A stretch of 11,891 nt of DNA from contig JAILBG010000029.1 in the NCBI GenBank assembly GCA_024681215.1, positions 1 to 11,891 on the forward strand, written 5' to 3'. The position numbers and the translations under genes are program-made. Below, piece by piece: positions 4,857-11,891 of this stretch (position 1 is its first letter; each line of letters begins with the position of its first letter). This DNA is from RUG563 sp024681215. GTDB taxonomy: Bacteria; Bacillota; Clostridia; Christensenellales; Aristaeellaceae. A model generated the notes under the pieces. That model was not told where the DNA came from. It ran no database searches and worked only from the letters and a program-made list of their open reading frames with translations.

Positions 4857-7800
4857 GTGGCGTTCGCGCACCTGCATCTGCATACGGAATACAGCCTGCT
4901 GGACGGCGCGTGCCGGATCAAAAAGCTGGTCCGGCGCGTAAAAGAGCTGGGCATGGACAGCTGCGCCGTGACGGACCACGGGGTGCTCTACGGCGCCGTG
5001 GAATTCTATATGGCCTGCAGGGACGAGGGCATCCGCCCCATCATCGGGTGCGAAGCCTACGTCTGCCCGGACATGGAGGACAAGCGCACCCTGAGCCGGG
5101 AATACAGCCACCTGATCCTGCTTTGCGAAAACGAAACGGGCTATCAGAACCTCATGTATCTGGTGAGCGAGGCCTTCACCCGGGGGTTTTATTACCGGCC
5201 CCGGATGGACTATGCCCTGATCAAAGAACACCACGAGGGGCTGATCTGCCTGTCCGCCTGCATTTCCGGGGACCTGCCCAAATTGCTGCTGGAGGAAAGA
5301 TACGGCGACGCGGAAAAATACGTCCGCACCATGCAGGACCTGTTCGGCCCGGATCATTATTTCATCGAGATCATGGACCACGGGCTGCCGGAGGAAAAGA
5401 CCGTGCTGCCCCGGCTGGTGGAAATGAGCCGGAAAACCGGCGCGCCCCTGGTGGCCACCAACGACTGCCATTACCTGCGCCGGGAGGACGCGGACGCCCA
5501 GGAGGTGCTCATGTGCATCCAGATGGGCAAGACCCTGGAGGACGACCAGCGCCTGCGCCAGCACACCCAGGAGCTGTACGTCAAATCCGAGGAAGAGATG
5601 CGCGCCCTGTTCCCGGATTTGCAGGACGCCGTGTCCCGGTCGGAGGAGATCGCCCGGCGCTGCCGGGTGGATTTCGATTTCCATACCGTGCACCTGCCCC
5701 GCTACGACGTGCCCGCCGGGGAAACGGCGGAGGGCATGCTGCGAAGGCTGTGCGAGGAGGGTCTGCGAGCCCGCTACGCCCCGGACGACCGGGCGGCCCG
5801 GGAGCGGCTGGAATACGAGCTGAGCGTCATTATCCGGATGGGATACGTGGATTACTTCCTCATCGTGTGGGATTTCATCAAATACGCCAAGGACCACGGC
5901 ATCATGGTGGGCCCCGGGCGGGGCAGCGGCGCCGGCAGCATCGTGGCCTACTGCCTGAACATCACCATGCTGGACCCTCTCCGGTATCAGCTGCTCTTTG
6001 AACGCTTCCTGAACCCGGAAAGGGTGTCCATGCCGGATATCGACGTGGATTTCTGCTACGAGCGCCGCCAGGAGGTCATCGACTATGTGGCCCGGAAGTA
6101 CGGCCACGATCACGTCTGCCAGATCATCACCTTCGGCACCATGGCGGCCCGGGGCGTGATCCGGGACGTGGGGCGGGTGCTGGGGTATTCCTACGCGGAA
6201 GTGGACCAGGTGGCCAAGGCCGTGCCCATGGCGCTGGATATGACCCTGGAAAAGGCCATGAGCCAGAGCGCGGACCTGAAAACCATGTACGACACCGATC
6301 CCCGGGTGCGCCGCCTCATCGACACCGCATCCACCCTGGAGGGCATGCCCCGCCACGCCTCCACCCACGCCGCCGGCGTGCTCATCACCCGGGAGGCGGC
6401 GACACATTACGTGCCCCTGCAGAAAAACGACGAGGTGATCACCACCCAGTACCCCATGGGGATCATCGAAAAGCTGGGGCTTTTGAAAATGGACTTCCTG
6501 GGCCTGCGCACCCTCACCGTCATCCGGGACACCCTGGACATGATCGAAAAGCGCGGCATCCGCTTGAAGCCCGAGGACATCCCCATGGACGACCCCGGGG
6601 TGTTCGACATGATCTGCGCCGGGGACACCGACGGCGTGTTCCAGCTGGAAGGCGGCGGCATGCGCACCTTCCTTACCAACATGCGCCCCCGCACCTTCGA
6701 GGATATCATCGCCGCCATTTCCCTCTACCGTCCCGGCCCCATGGAATCCATCCCCCGCTATATCCGGGGCAAGGAGCACCCGGAGACCGTGCAGTACAAA
6801 ACCCCCCTGCTGGCCCCCATCCTGGATGTGACCTACGGCTGCATGGTGTACCAGGAGCAGGTGATGCAGATCGTGCGGGACCTGGCGGGCTATTCCTACG
6901 GCCGCAGCGATCTGGTGCGCCGGGCCATGGCCAAAAAGAAAAAGGACGTGATGGCCAAGGAACGGAAGAATTTCGTCTACGGCAGCGAGGAGGATCACAT
7001 CCCCGGCGCCGTTTCGAAGGGCATCCCCGCGGAAACCGCCGAATCCATCTTCGATGAAATGACCGCCTTCGCCTCCTATGCCTTCAACAAGCCCCACGCC
7101 GCCTGCTACGCCGTGGTGGCCCTGCAGACGGGCTATCTGAAATATCATTATCCGGCGGAGTTCATGGCCGCGCTGATGAATTCCGTCACCGGCAACGCCG
7201 CCAAGATCGCGGCCTATATCTACTACTGCCGCCAGAAGGGCATCCCCATCCTGCCTCCCCGGATCAATTCCTCCTTCCGCCCCTTCACCGTGGACGCCCA
7301 GGAAAACGGAAAGCAGGGCATCCGCTTCGGCATGGGCGGGGTCAAGAACGTGGGCGACAAGGCGGTGGAAAGCATCGTGCAGGAGCGGCAGGCCCACGGT
7401 CCCTTCCGGGATATTTTCGATTTCTGCCGGCGCGTGAGCGGCGAGGACGTGAACAAGCGCGCCGTGGAAAGCCTGATCAAGGCGGGGTGCTTCGACGGCC
7501 TTGGCGCGAAGCGCGCCCAGTGCCTGGCGGTGTTTGAAAGCGCCATGGACGCCCGGGCGAACCAGCGCAAGCAGAATGTGTCCGGCCAGCTTTCCCTTTT
7601 CGATTTCGGCCAGCCCGCGGAAAGCATGATTTCGCCGGAAACCTATCCCGATCTGCCGGAATACCCTCTCAAGGAGCTGTTGGCCCAGGAAAAGGAAATG
7701 ACGGGGGTTTACTGCTCCGCCCATCCCCTGGACGAATACGCCGATTCCATGAAGCATCTGAGCTTCTCCACCGCGGATCTGGCCGCCCTTTCCGAACGGG

Positions 7801-8378
7801 AGGACCAGGGCTTGTCCGAGGACGGGAAGCGGGTCACCATGGGCGGCATCATCGTGGAGACCCACGGCAAGGCCACCAGGAAGGGCGCCATGATGGGCTT
7901 CCTCACCCTGGAGGACCAGACCGGCCAGGTGGAATGCCTGCTGTTCCCCCGGGTGTACGAGCGCTTCCACCGGGAGATCGCCGCCGACCAGGCGGTGCTG
8001 GTGACGGGCAAACTGTCCGTCCGGGAGGACGAGGACCCAAAACTCCTGGTCGACGTGATCGAGCCTATGGCCCACGGCGTCCCCGTGGGCGTCAGCAAAG
8101 AAGCGCCGCCCCCCATGACCGACGCCCAGAAAGCAAAGGCCGCCCCGGAAAAGCTCTATCTGCGCCTGCGCCGGGATCAGATCCCCGCGGTGCGGGAAAT
8201 CCTTTCCGGATTGGCGGCCGGCGCCCCCGGCCCAACGCCGGTGTATATGAACCTGCCGGAGGAGGGCATCACCCTGCTGTTCCCCCCGGAGCTGTGGGTG
8301 TCCGACTGTGAAAACGCCCGGCGCTCGCTGCTTTCGCTTTTGCCGCCGGAGGATGTGAAGGCCGTCCGCCGGGCCTGA
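4857..8378 (+). CDS. dnaE: DNA polymerase III alpha subunit (DnaE)
   Basis: Catalytic alpha subunit of DNA polymerase III (C-family), 1,173 aa, close to the roughly 1,110-1,180 aa of bacterial DnaE. The N-terminal PHP domain begins AFAHLHLHTEYSLLDGA, with VTDHG soon after. The palm carries GPGRGSGAGS and PDIDVDF with catalytic Asp394 and Asp396; the third aspartate is Asp546 in KMDFLGLRTL. A helix-hairpin-helix region follows (about 830-900). QLSLF (911-915) fits a beta-clamp binding motif, and an OB fold lies at about 993-1070. In Firmicutes with PolC, DnaE extends RNA primers on the lagging strand; whether PolC exists here cannot be seen. GTG 4857 with AAAGGAGGG gives the family-typical start. 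It is the first gene of the operon. Confidence 0.97.
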   Translation: MAFAHLHLHTEYSLLDGACRIKKLVRRVKELGMDSCAVTDHGVLYGAVEFYMACRDEGIRPIIGCEAYVCPDMEDKRTLSREYSHLILLCENETGYQNLMYLVSEAFTRGFYYRPRMDYALIKEHHEGLICLSACISGDLPKLLLEERYGDAEKYVRTMQDLFGPDHYFIEIMDHGLPEEKTVLPRLVEMSRKTGAPLVATNDCHYLRREDADAQEVLMCIQMGKTLEDDQRLRQHTQELYVKSEEEMRALFPDLQDAVSRSEEIARRCRVDFDFHTVHLPRYDVPAGETAEGMLRRLCEEGLRARYAPDDRAARERLEYELSVIIRMGYVDYFLIVWDFIKYAKDHGIMVGPGRGSGAGSIVAYCLNITMLDPLRYQLLFERFLNPERVSMPDIDVDFCYERRQEVIDYVARKYGHDHVCQIITFGTMAARGVIRDVGRVLGYSYAEVDQVAKAVPMALDMTLEKAMSQSADLKTMYDTDPRVRRLIDTASTLEGMPRHASTHAAGVLITREAATHYVPLQKNDEVITTQYPMGIIEKLGLLKMDFLGLRTLTVIRDTLDMIEKRGIRLKPEDIPMDDPGVFDMICAGDTDGVFQLEGGGMRTFLTNMRPRTFEDIIAAISLYRPGPMESIPRYIRGKEHPETVQYKTPLLAPILDVTYGCMVYQEQVMQIVRDLAGYSYGRSDLVRRAMAKKKKDVMAKERKNFVYGSEEDHIPGAVSKGIPAETAESIFDEMTAFASYAFNKPHAACYAVVALQTGYLKYHYPAEFMAALMNSVTGNAAKIAAYIYYCRQKGIPILPPRINSSFRPFTVDAQENGKQGIRFGMGGVKNVGDKAVESIVQERQAHGPFRDIFDFCRRVSGEDVNKRAVESLIKAGCFDGLGAKRAQCLAVFESAMDARANQRKQNVSGQLSLFDFGQPAESMISPETYPDLPEYPLKELLAQEKEMTGVYCSAHPLDEYADSMKHLSFSTADLAALSEREDQGLSEDGKRVTMGGIIVETHGKATRKGAMMGFLTLEDQTGQVECLLFPRVYERFHREIAADQAVLVTGKLSVREDEDPKLLVDVIEPMAHGVPVGVSKEAPPPMTDAQKAKAAPEKLYLRLRRDQIPAVREILSGLAAGAPGPTPVYMNLPEEGITLLFPPELWVSDCENARRSLLSLLPPEDVKAVRRA

Positions 8379-8404
8379 AAAACCGCCCGTAAGGAGATGA
8401 AGGA

Positions 8405-9295
8405 GTGAAGATCCAGCCACAGTTCAATCTGCGCAAGGCCGCGCTGTACGTCATCGTCATCAACGCCATGGAGATCGCGGCGGTGGTGGCGCTGGCGGTG
8501 CTGGTGCTCAACGACCGTTTCAATAAAATGCTCAACGGTCCCCTGGGCGATATCCTGGTGCTGGCGCTGGCCATCGCCGTCACCTGGGGCGCGGTCATGG
8601 ACATCCGGGAGGCTGCGAAGGCCGTCCGGATGTCCGTAAAGCTCCAGGGCCTGGATGAGACCGTCACCCAGATGACGGACCTGAACACCGCCCTGCGGGC
8701 CCAGCGCCACGATTTTCTCAATCACCTGCAGGTGGTGTACAGCCTGATCGAAATGCGGGAATACGACGAGGCCAACCAATATATCGAGCAGGTCTACGGC
8801 GATATCCGCTCCGTCAGCCGCACCATGAAAACCGCCTGCGCCCCGGTGAACGCCCTGCTGCGGGCCAAGGTGACGGAGGCGGAAAAGCGCGGCATCCGGG
8901 TGGAATTGGATGTGAACGCTTCCTGGAAGGAGCTGCCCCTGCCGGCGTGGGAAATGTGCCGGGTGCTGTCCAACCTGATCGACAACGCCATGGACGCCCT
9001 GGAAGGGACGGAGCATCCCTGCCTGTGGATCGCGCTTTCGGAGGACGTGAAGAGCTTCTCGTTCACCGTCCGGAACAACGGCCCCATGATCCCCGAAAGG
9101 AACCGCGCCGCCATCTTCGAAGCCGGGGTGTCCGGCAAGGGCGAGGGCCGGGGCATGGGCCTCTATATCGCCCGGGAAACCATGCGCGGCGCCGCCGGGG
9201 ACCTGACCGTGGAAAGCAGCGAGGGCTCCACCGCCTTTTCCGGCTTCGTGCCCAAGGTGCTCAAGGCCGCGGAAGAAGAGGAAAAGCAGCCATGA
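8405..9295 (+). CDS. Membrane sensor histidine kinase, Spo0B/CitA-like, no adjacent regulator
   Basis: A 296-residue kinase. Two predicted membrane helices (about 13-35 and 48-64) are joined by a short polar loop, so no extracellular sensor domain exists. A Spo0B-type dimerisation helix pair has the phospho-acceptor His102 in RHDFLNHLQVVYSLI. The ATPase domain has the N box NLIDNAMDAL (190-199), a G1-like NNGPMI (224-229, Asn in place of the usual Asp) and the G2 loop GKGEGRGMGLYI (244-255). This pattern is nearest to CitA/DcuS/AgrC-type kinases. It lacks PAS and HAMP domains. GTG 8405 follows AAGGAG (8391-8396). It lies 26 nt after dnaE and overlaps the next gene by 4 nt (ATGA), so it is translated with the operon. 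No response regulator gene is adjacent, and its signal and partner are unknown. Confidence 0.92.
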   Translation: MKIQPQFNLRKAALYVIVINAMEIAAVVALAVLVLNDRFNKMLNGPLGDILVLALAIAVTWGAVMDIREAAKAVRMSVKLQGLDETVTQMTDLNTALRAQRHDFLNHLQVVYSLIEMREYDEANQYIEQVYGDIRSVSRTMKTACAPVNALLRAKVTEAEKRGIRVELDVNASWKELPLPAWEMCRVLSNLIDNAMDALEGTEHPCLWIALSEDVKSFSFTVRNNGPMIPERNRAAIFEAGVSGKGEGRGMGLYIARETMRGAAGDLTVESSEGSTAFSGFVPKVLKAAEEEEKQP

Positions 9296-9858
9296 ACGCG
9301 AAAGAATACCTTTCCATCCTCCACACGGCGGAGCGGCTCAAGGATACGCCCCGCCACTGCACCACTGCCAAAGGCCGGGTGGAAAGCGTGGCGGAGCACA
9401 GCTGGCGGCTGGCGCTGATGGCCTTTCTGCTCCGGGACGAATTCCCGGATCTGGACACAGACCGGGTGGTCCGCATGTGCCTGATCCACGATCTGGGGGA
9501 ATGCTTCACCGGCGATATTCCCGTGTTCAGAAAAACCGACGCGGACCGGGAAACGGAGGATTCCCTGCTGGAAAACTGGGTGCGCTCCCTGCCCGCCGGC
9601 GTTTCGGCGGAAATGACGGCGCTGTACCGGGAAATGGACGCCCAGGAAACCCGGGAAGCCTGGGTATACAAGGCGCTGGACAAAATGGAGGCCCTGATCC
9701 AGCACAACGAATCGCCCCTGTCCACCTGGTCGGAAAACGAATACTCGCTCAACAAAACCTACGCCTTCGACGCCGCCGCCTTTTCCCCCTGGCTGACGGC
9801 GCTCAGGCAGGAGATCCTGCAGGACACCCTGCGCAAAATCGACACCGAGAAAGGCTGA
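9292..9858 (+). CDS. HD-domain phosphohydrolase, YfbR/HDDC2-like 5'-deoxynucleotidase
   Basis: A 188-residue cytosolic metal-dependent hydrolase. The HD signature is complete: His36 in AEHSW, His66-Asp67 in LIHDLGECFTGDIP and Asp130 in YKALDKMEALIQ. Order and spacing agree with YfbR (His33, His68-Asp69, Asp137), which removes phosphate from deoxynucleoside 5'-monophosphates, and with human HDDC2. Length matches the family (about 190-200 aa). Nucleotide salvage or dNTP pool control next to a DNA polymerase gene is plausible, but the exact substrate cannot be told from sequence. ATG 9292 overlaps the kinase stop (ATGA), which indicates translational coupling. A longer in-frame reading from 8947 lies inside the kinase gene and is not real. 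Confidence 0.88.
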   Translation: MNAKEYLSILHTAERLKDTPRHCTTAKGRVESVAEHSWRLALMAFLLRDEFPDLDTDRVVRMCLIHDLGECFTGDIPVFRKTDADRETEDSLLENWVRSLPAGVSAEMTALYREMDAQETREAWVYKALDKMEALIQHNESPLSTWSENEYSLNKTYAFDAAAFSPWLTALRQEILQDTLRKIDTEKG

Positions 9859-9864
9859 AACCCT

Positions 9865-11193
9865 ATGCAGCCCACCGATACCATCTGCGCCCTCGCCACC
9901 GCCCCGGGAGAAGGCGGCATCGCCATCGTGCGCGTCAGCGGGCCGGAAGCGGAAGCGCTTCTGAGCGCGCTCGTTTCCCCCGCCCGCCCCTGGGAAAGCC
10001 ACCGGATGTACTACGGCCACGCCGTTTTTCAGGGCGAGACCCTGGATGAGTGCATGGCCGTTCTGTTCCGCGCGCCCCGGAGCTACACCCGGGAGGACGT
10101 GGCGGAGATCCACCTCCACGGCGGGGATTGGGCGGCTCAAAGCGTGCTTTCCGCCCTGTACCGCCTGGGCGCCCGGGCGGCGGAGCCCGGGGAATTCACC
10201 CGCCGGGCCTTCCTCAACGGCCGGATCGACCTGAGCCGCGCCGAGGCCGTGATGGACCTGATCTCCGCCGAAGGGAAGCGGGCGGCCCGGGCCGCCGTGC
10301 GTCAGCTGGACGGCGGGGTGAGCGCCTTCATCCGCACCGCCCAGGAGGAGCTGCTTTCCCTGCTCTCCGGTGCGGCGGCGGCCATCGACTACCCCGAGGA
10401 GATCACCTGGGAGGAAGCGGCCGCCGGCCTGGAAGCCGGAGCCCGCGCCCTGGCAGAAAAATTGGACGCCGCCTGCGACGAGCGGGGCGCCCGCATCGCC
10501 CGCCACGGGCTGGAAGCGGTGCTGTGCGGACGGCCCAACGTGGGCAAATCCAGCCTGCTCAACGCCCTGGCCCGGCAGGAGGCCGCCATCGTTACCGATA
10601 TCCCCGGCACCACCCGGGACGTGATCCGCGCGGACGTGATGATCGACGGGCTGCGGGTGCGCATTTCCGATACCGCCGGGCTCCGGGAGGGCAGCGACCC
10701 CATCGAGCGCATCGGCGTTTCCCGGGCGCGCCGGGCCATCGCCGGGGCGGACGTGGTGCTGGCGGTGTTCGATTCCTCCCGCCCCCTTACCGACGAGGAC
10801 CGGCAGCTGCTCCTGGACACCCGGGACGCGCCCCGGATCATCGTGCTCAATCAGTGCGACCGGGAAGTCGTCCTCTCCCCCGGGGATTTCGACGGCCCCG
10901 CCGTGGTTTCCGCCGTCACGGGAGAAGGCATCGCCGCCCTGGAAAAGCGCATCGCCGCCTTCGGGGCCGGAGCCGGGGAAAACGAACTGACCCAGGAGCG
11001 CCATATGCGCCTGGCCCGGCAGGCCGCCGCCTCCCTCCGGGCCGCCGCGGACGCCTGCGCCGCCGGACAGCCCGTGGACCTGGCGGCCATCGATCTTCAG
11101 GAAGCGCTGGGCGCGCTGGGCCGCATCACCGGGGATCAGGTGGACGATCAGCTGCTGGACGAGATTTTTTCCCGTTTCTGCGTGGGAAAATGA
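9865..11193 (+). CDS. mnmE: tRNA uridine-34 modification GTPase MnmE (TrmE)
   Basis: With MnmG (not in this window) MnmE installs the carboxymethylaminomethyl or aminomethyl group at C5 of wobble U34 in certain tRNAs, using a methylene-tetrahydrofolate-derived carbon. It has 442 aa, slightly short of the usual 450-460. The N-terminal TrmE domain begins with DTICALATAPGEGGIAIVRVSG. A Ras-like G domain is inserted in the helical domain: P-loop GRPNVGKS (222-229), PGTTRDVI, DTAGLRE (from 269) and a G4 motif NQCD (329-332) where the usual form is NKxD. The C-terminal CVGK is conserved. ATG 9865 is 6 nt after the HD gene; only a weak AAAGG site precedes it, consistent with coupling. No clear terminator follows directly. 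Confidence 0.97.
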   Translation: MQPTDTICALATAPGEGGIAIVRVSGPEAEALLSALVSPARPWESHRMYYGHAVFQGETLDECMAVLFRAPRSYTREDVAEIHLHGGDWAAQSVLSALYRLGARAAEPGEFTRRAFLNGRIDLSRAEAVMDLISAEGKRAARAAVRQLDGGVSAFIRTAQEELLSLLSGAAAAIDYPEEITWEEAAAGLEAGARALAEKLDAACDERGARIARHGLEAVLCGRPNVGKSSLLNALARQEAAIVTDIPGTTRDVIRADVMIDGLRVRISDTAGLREGSDPIERIGVSRARRAIAGADVVLAVFDSSRPLTDEDRQLLLDTRDAPRIIVLNQCDREVVLSPGDFDGPAVVSAVTGEGIAALEKRIAAFGAGAGENELTQERHMRLARQAAASLRAAADACAAGQPVDLAAIDLQEALGALGRITGDQVDDQLLDEIFSRFCVGK

Positions 11194-11273
11194 AAAAAGC
11201 CGCCCGGGGCTATGCAATCTGTAAAGGAACTGTAAATTTTTTTGTGACGAGCCTACGAATTTTGTCGGAGCCG

Positions 11274-11302
11274 TTGAAATGGCGGCGGATATCTGATATA
11301 AT
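11274..11302 (+). promoter_or_regulatory. Strong sigma-A promoter of the rho-like gene
   Basis: TTGAAA (11274-11279) and a perfect TATAAT (11297-11302) are spaced by 17 bp, with TG at 11294-11295 giving an extended -10. It is the best promoter in the window. The predicted start is near 11309, leaving a 5' leader of about 190 nt before the ATG at 11503. The interval 11194-11273 before it holds no gene; it contains a repeated CTGTAAA but no convincing terminator. Confidence 0.8.
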
Positions 11303-11408
11303 CAGCCCATCGACCGGCCCATTTTTGCCCCCATGCATTCCATTTTTCAAAGCGAGGTCAAAACATTTCACATGAAACGGAAGGACGGAAAATAAGGCCC
11401 CCGGTGCC

Positions 11409-11443
11409 AAAGGCTTATCGGTGATCGCCCCATAAGTCTTTTT
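11409..11443 (+). terminator. Terminator-like hairpin in the rho leader (possible attenuator)
   Basis: AAAGGCTTAT (11409-11418) pairs with ATAAGTCTTT (11432-11441), ten pairs with one G-U, and the right arm runs into TTTTT (11439-11443). It lies about 100 nt into the rho leader and 60 nt before the start codon. Just upstream, GCC (11406-11408) can pair with GGC (11412-11414), and CCG (11401-11403 region) with CGG, which would break the terminator stem. It may also end readthrough from mnmE. Function is inferred. Confidence 0.45.
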
Positions 11444-11502
11444 CCATCTTTATTTCCGCCGCTCCGGTCCGCATTCACCCATTGCGTTTCAAGGAGGAAC
11501 CC

Positions 11503-11891
11503 ATGAGCGAAGATTTTGAAAGCTTATCCGTAGCAGAGCTGCGCCAGAAGGCCAAGGAAATGGGCGTCAAGCTGGGCGCCGGCATCAACAAGCAGGGCAT
11601 CATCGAAAAGCTGCAATCCGCCGCGGAGGAAAACGCTCCCGCGGAGGAGAGCGCCCCCGCGCGCCCCGTGCGCAGCGCGGTGCTGATCACCGATGACGAG
11701 CCGGAGGACGACGAGGACGATATCCCCGTGCTGACCCCCAATCCCGCCCTGACCGCCGCACCCCGCATGCCGCGGACCCCCGTGCCCACCGGCGCCGCCG
11801 CCCCGGCCACCTCTTCCCTGTCCACCATTTCCGCCAAAGCCCCGGCCTTCACCATGGAAGGCTCCCGGGCCTGGCACAATCCCCGGGCGTA
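11503..11891 (+). CDS. rho: Probable transcription termination factor Rho, N-terminal part (runs off the window)
   Basis: The first 129 codons are open to the end of the window. Residues 7-38 (SLSVAELRQKAKEMG through IIEKLQS) match the Rho N-terminal SAP-like helical domain. They are followed by an Ala/Glu stretch, a strongly acidic run (DDEPEDDEDD) and a Pro/Ala-rich linker, as in Clostridia Rho proteins with an insertion before the RNA-binding domain. The RNA-binding cold-shock domain and the ATPase motor would lie beyond the window, so the assignment rests on the N-terminal domain and the leader with a terminator-like hairpin. It could be another Rho_N/SAP-domain protein. ATG 11503 follows AAGGAGG (11491-11497) with a 5-nt gap. 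It has its own promoter. Confidence 0.65.
   Translation, partial: MSEDFESLSVAELRQKAKEMGVKLGAGINKQGIIEKLQSAAEENAPAEESAPARPVRSAVLITDDEPEDDEDDIPVLTPNPALTAAPRMPRTPVPTGAAAPATSSLSTISAKAPAFTMEGSRAWHNPRA

Noticed and set aside
3139..4941. Long + strand open frame opposite the vanW pair
   Set aside because: It shadows the reverse strand of two genes with clear signal peptides and VanW domains, and it crosses the divergent promoters.
4623..8420. Very long minus-strand open frame opposite dnaE
   Set aside because: It is a low-complexity His/Gly/Val-rich translation that exists only because GC-rich codons on the other strand avoid stops. It is antisense to a full-length, motif-complete dnaE.
9163..11217. 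Long minus-strand frame opposite the HD gene and mnmE
   Set aside because: Gly/Pro/His-rich antisense of conserved genes, with no credible start signal or domain.
11333..11395. Twenty-codon ORF in the rho leader
   Set aside because: It ends 13 nt before the hairpin, which is suggestive, but it has no Shine-Dalgarno and no other coding signal.
1..11891. tRNA, rRNA, CRISPR array or insertion-sequence transposase
   Set aside because: No cloverleaf, no regularly spaced repeats and no DDE transposase were seen. The only recombination gene is the serine recombinase.

Overview
The window joins two kinds of DNA. Positions 1 to about 2,590 are AT-richer and carry a mobile-element recombination module. 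From about 2,594 to the end is GC-rich chromosomal DNA with housekeeping genes. Sigma-A-type promoters (several with an extended -10), strong AGGAGG-type ribosome binding sites, tandem VanW-domain proteins, a TnpW-like/serine recombinase pair and a Spo0B/CitA-like kinase point to a GC-rich Clostridia member of the Firmicutes, probably gut-associated. The order cannot be fixed from this window.

Region 1 (1-2,590, mostly + strand) is the end of an integrated element. It starts with an intrinsic terminator closing an upstream unit outside the window. Next comes a promoter whose spacer holds a perfect Gram-positive LexA/DinR-type palindrome (GAACATATGTTC). Then follow a possible nine-codon leader peptide with an excellent Shine-Dalgarno and a hairpin at its stop codon, a small TnpW-like gene, and a large serine recombinase (543 aa) with its own promoter inside the end of the small gene. 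Past the recombinase are a minus-strand terminator, a palindrome-rich block with two competing pairings, and a bidirectional terminator. The element/host junction probably lies between 2,342 and 2,590.

Region 2 (2,594-4,710, - strand) holds two tandem exported VanW-domain genes in one transcription unit. The second is broken by what looks like one missing base in a short G run. They are transcribed divergently from dnaE.

Region 3 (4,789-11,193, + strand) is one likely operon: dnaE (DNA polymerase III alpha), a membrane sensor histidine kinase without an adjacent regulator, a YfbR/HDDC2-like HD-domain 5'-nucleotidase and mnmE (tRNA wobble-uridine GTPase). Gaps are 26 nt, a 4-nt overlap and 6 nt. 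Region 4 (11,194-11,891) has a strong promoter, a roughly 190-nt leader with a terminator-like hairpin, and the start of a probable rho gene that runs off the end.

The strongest lead for something new is the first 700 bp, which reads as a DNA-damage-gated, leader-controlled switch ahead of the recombinase. Homology calls are from recognised motifs; no database search was run.
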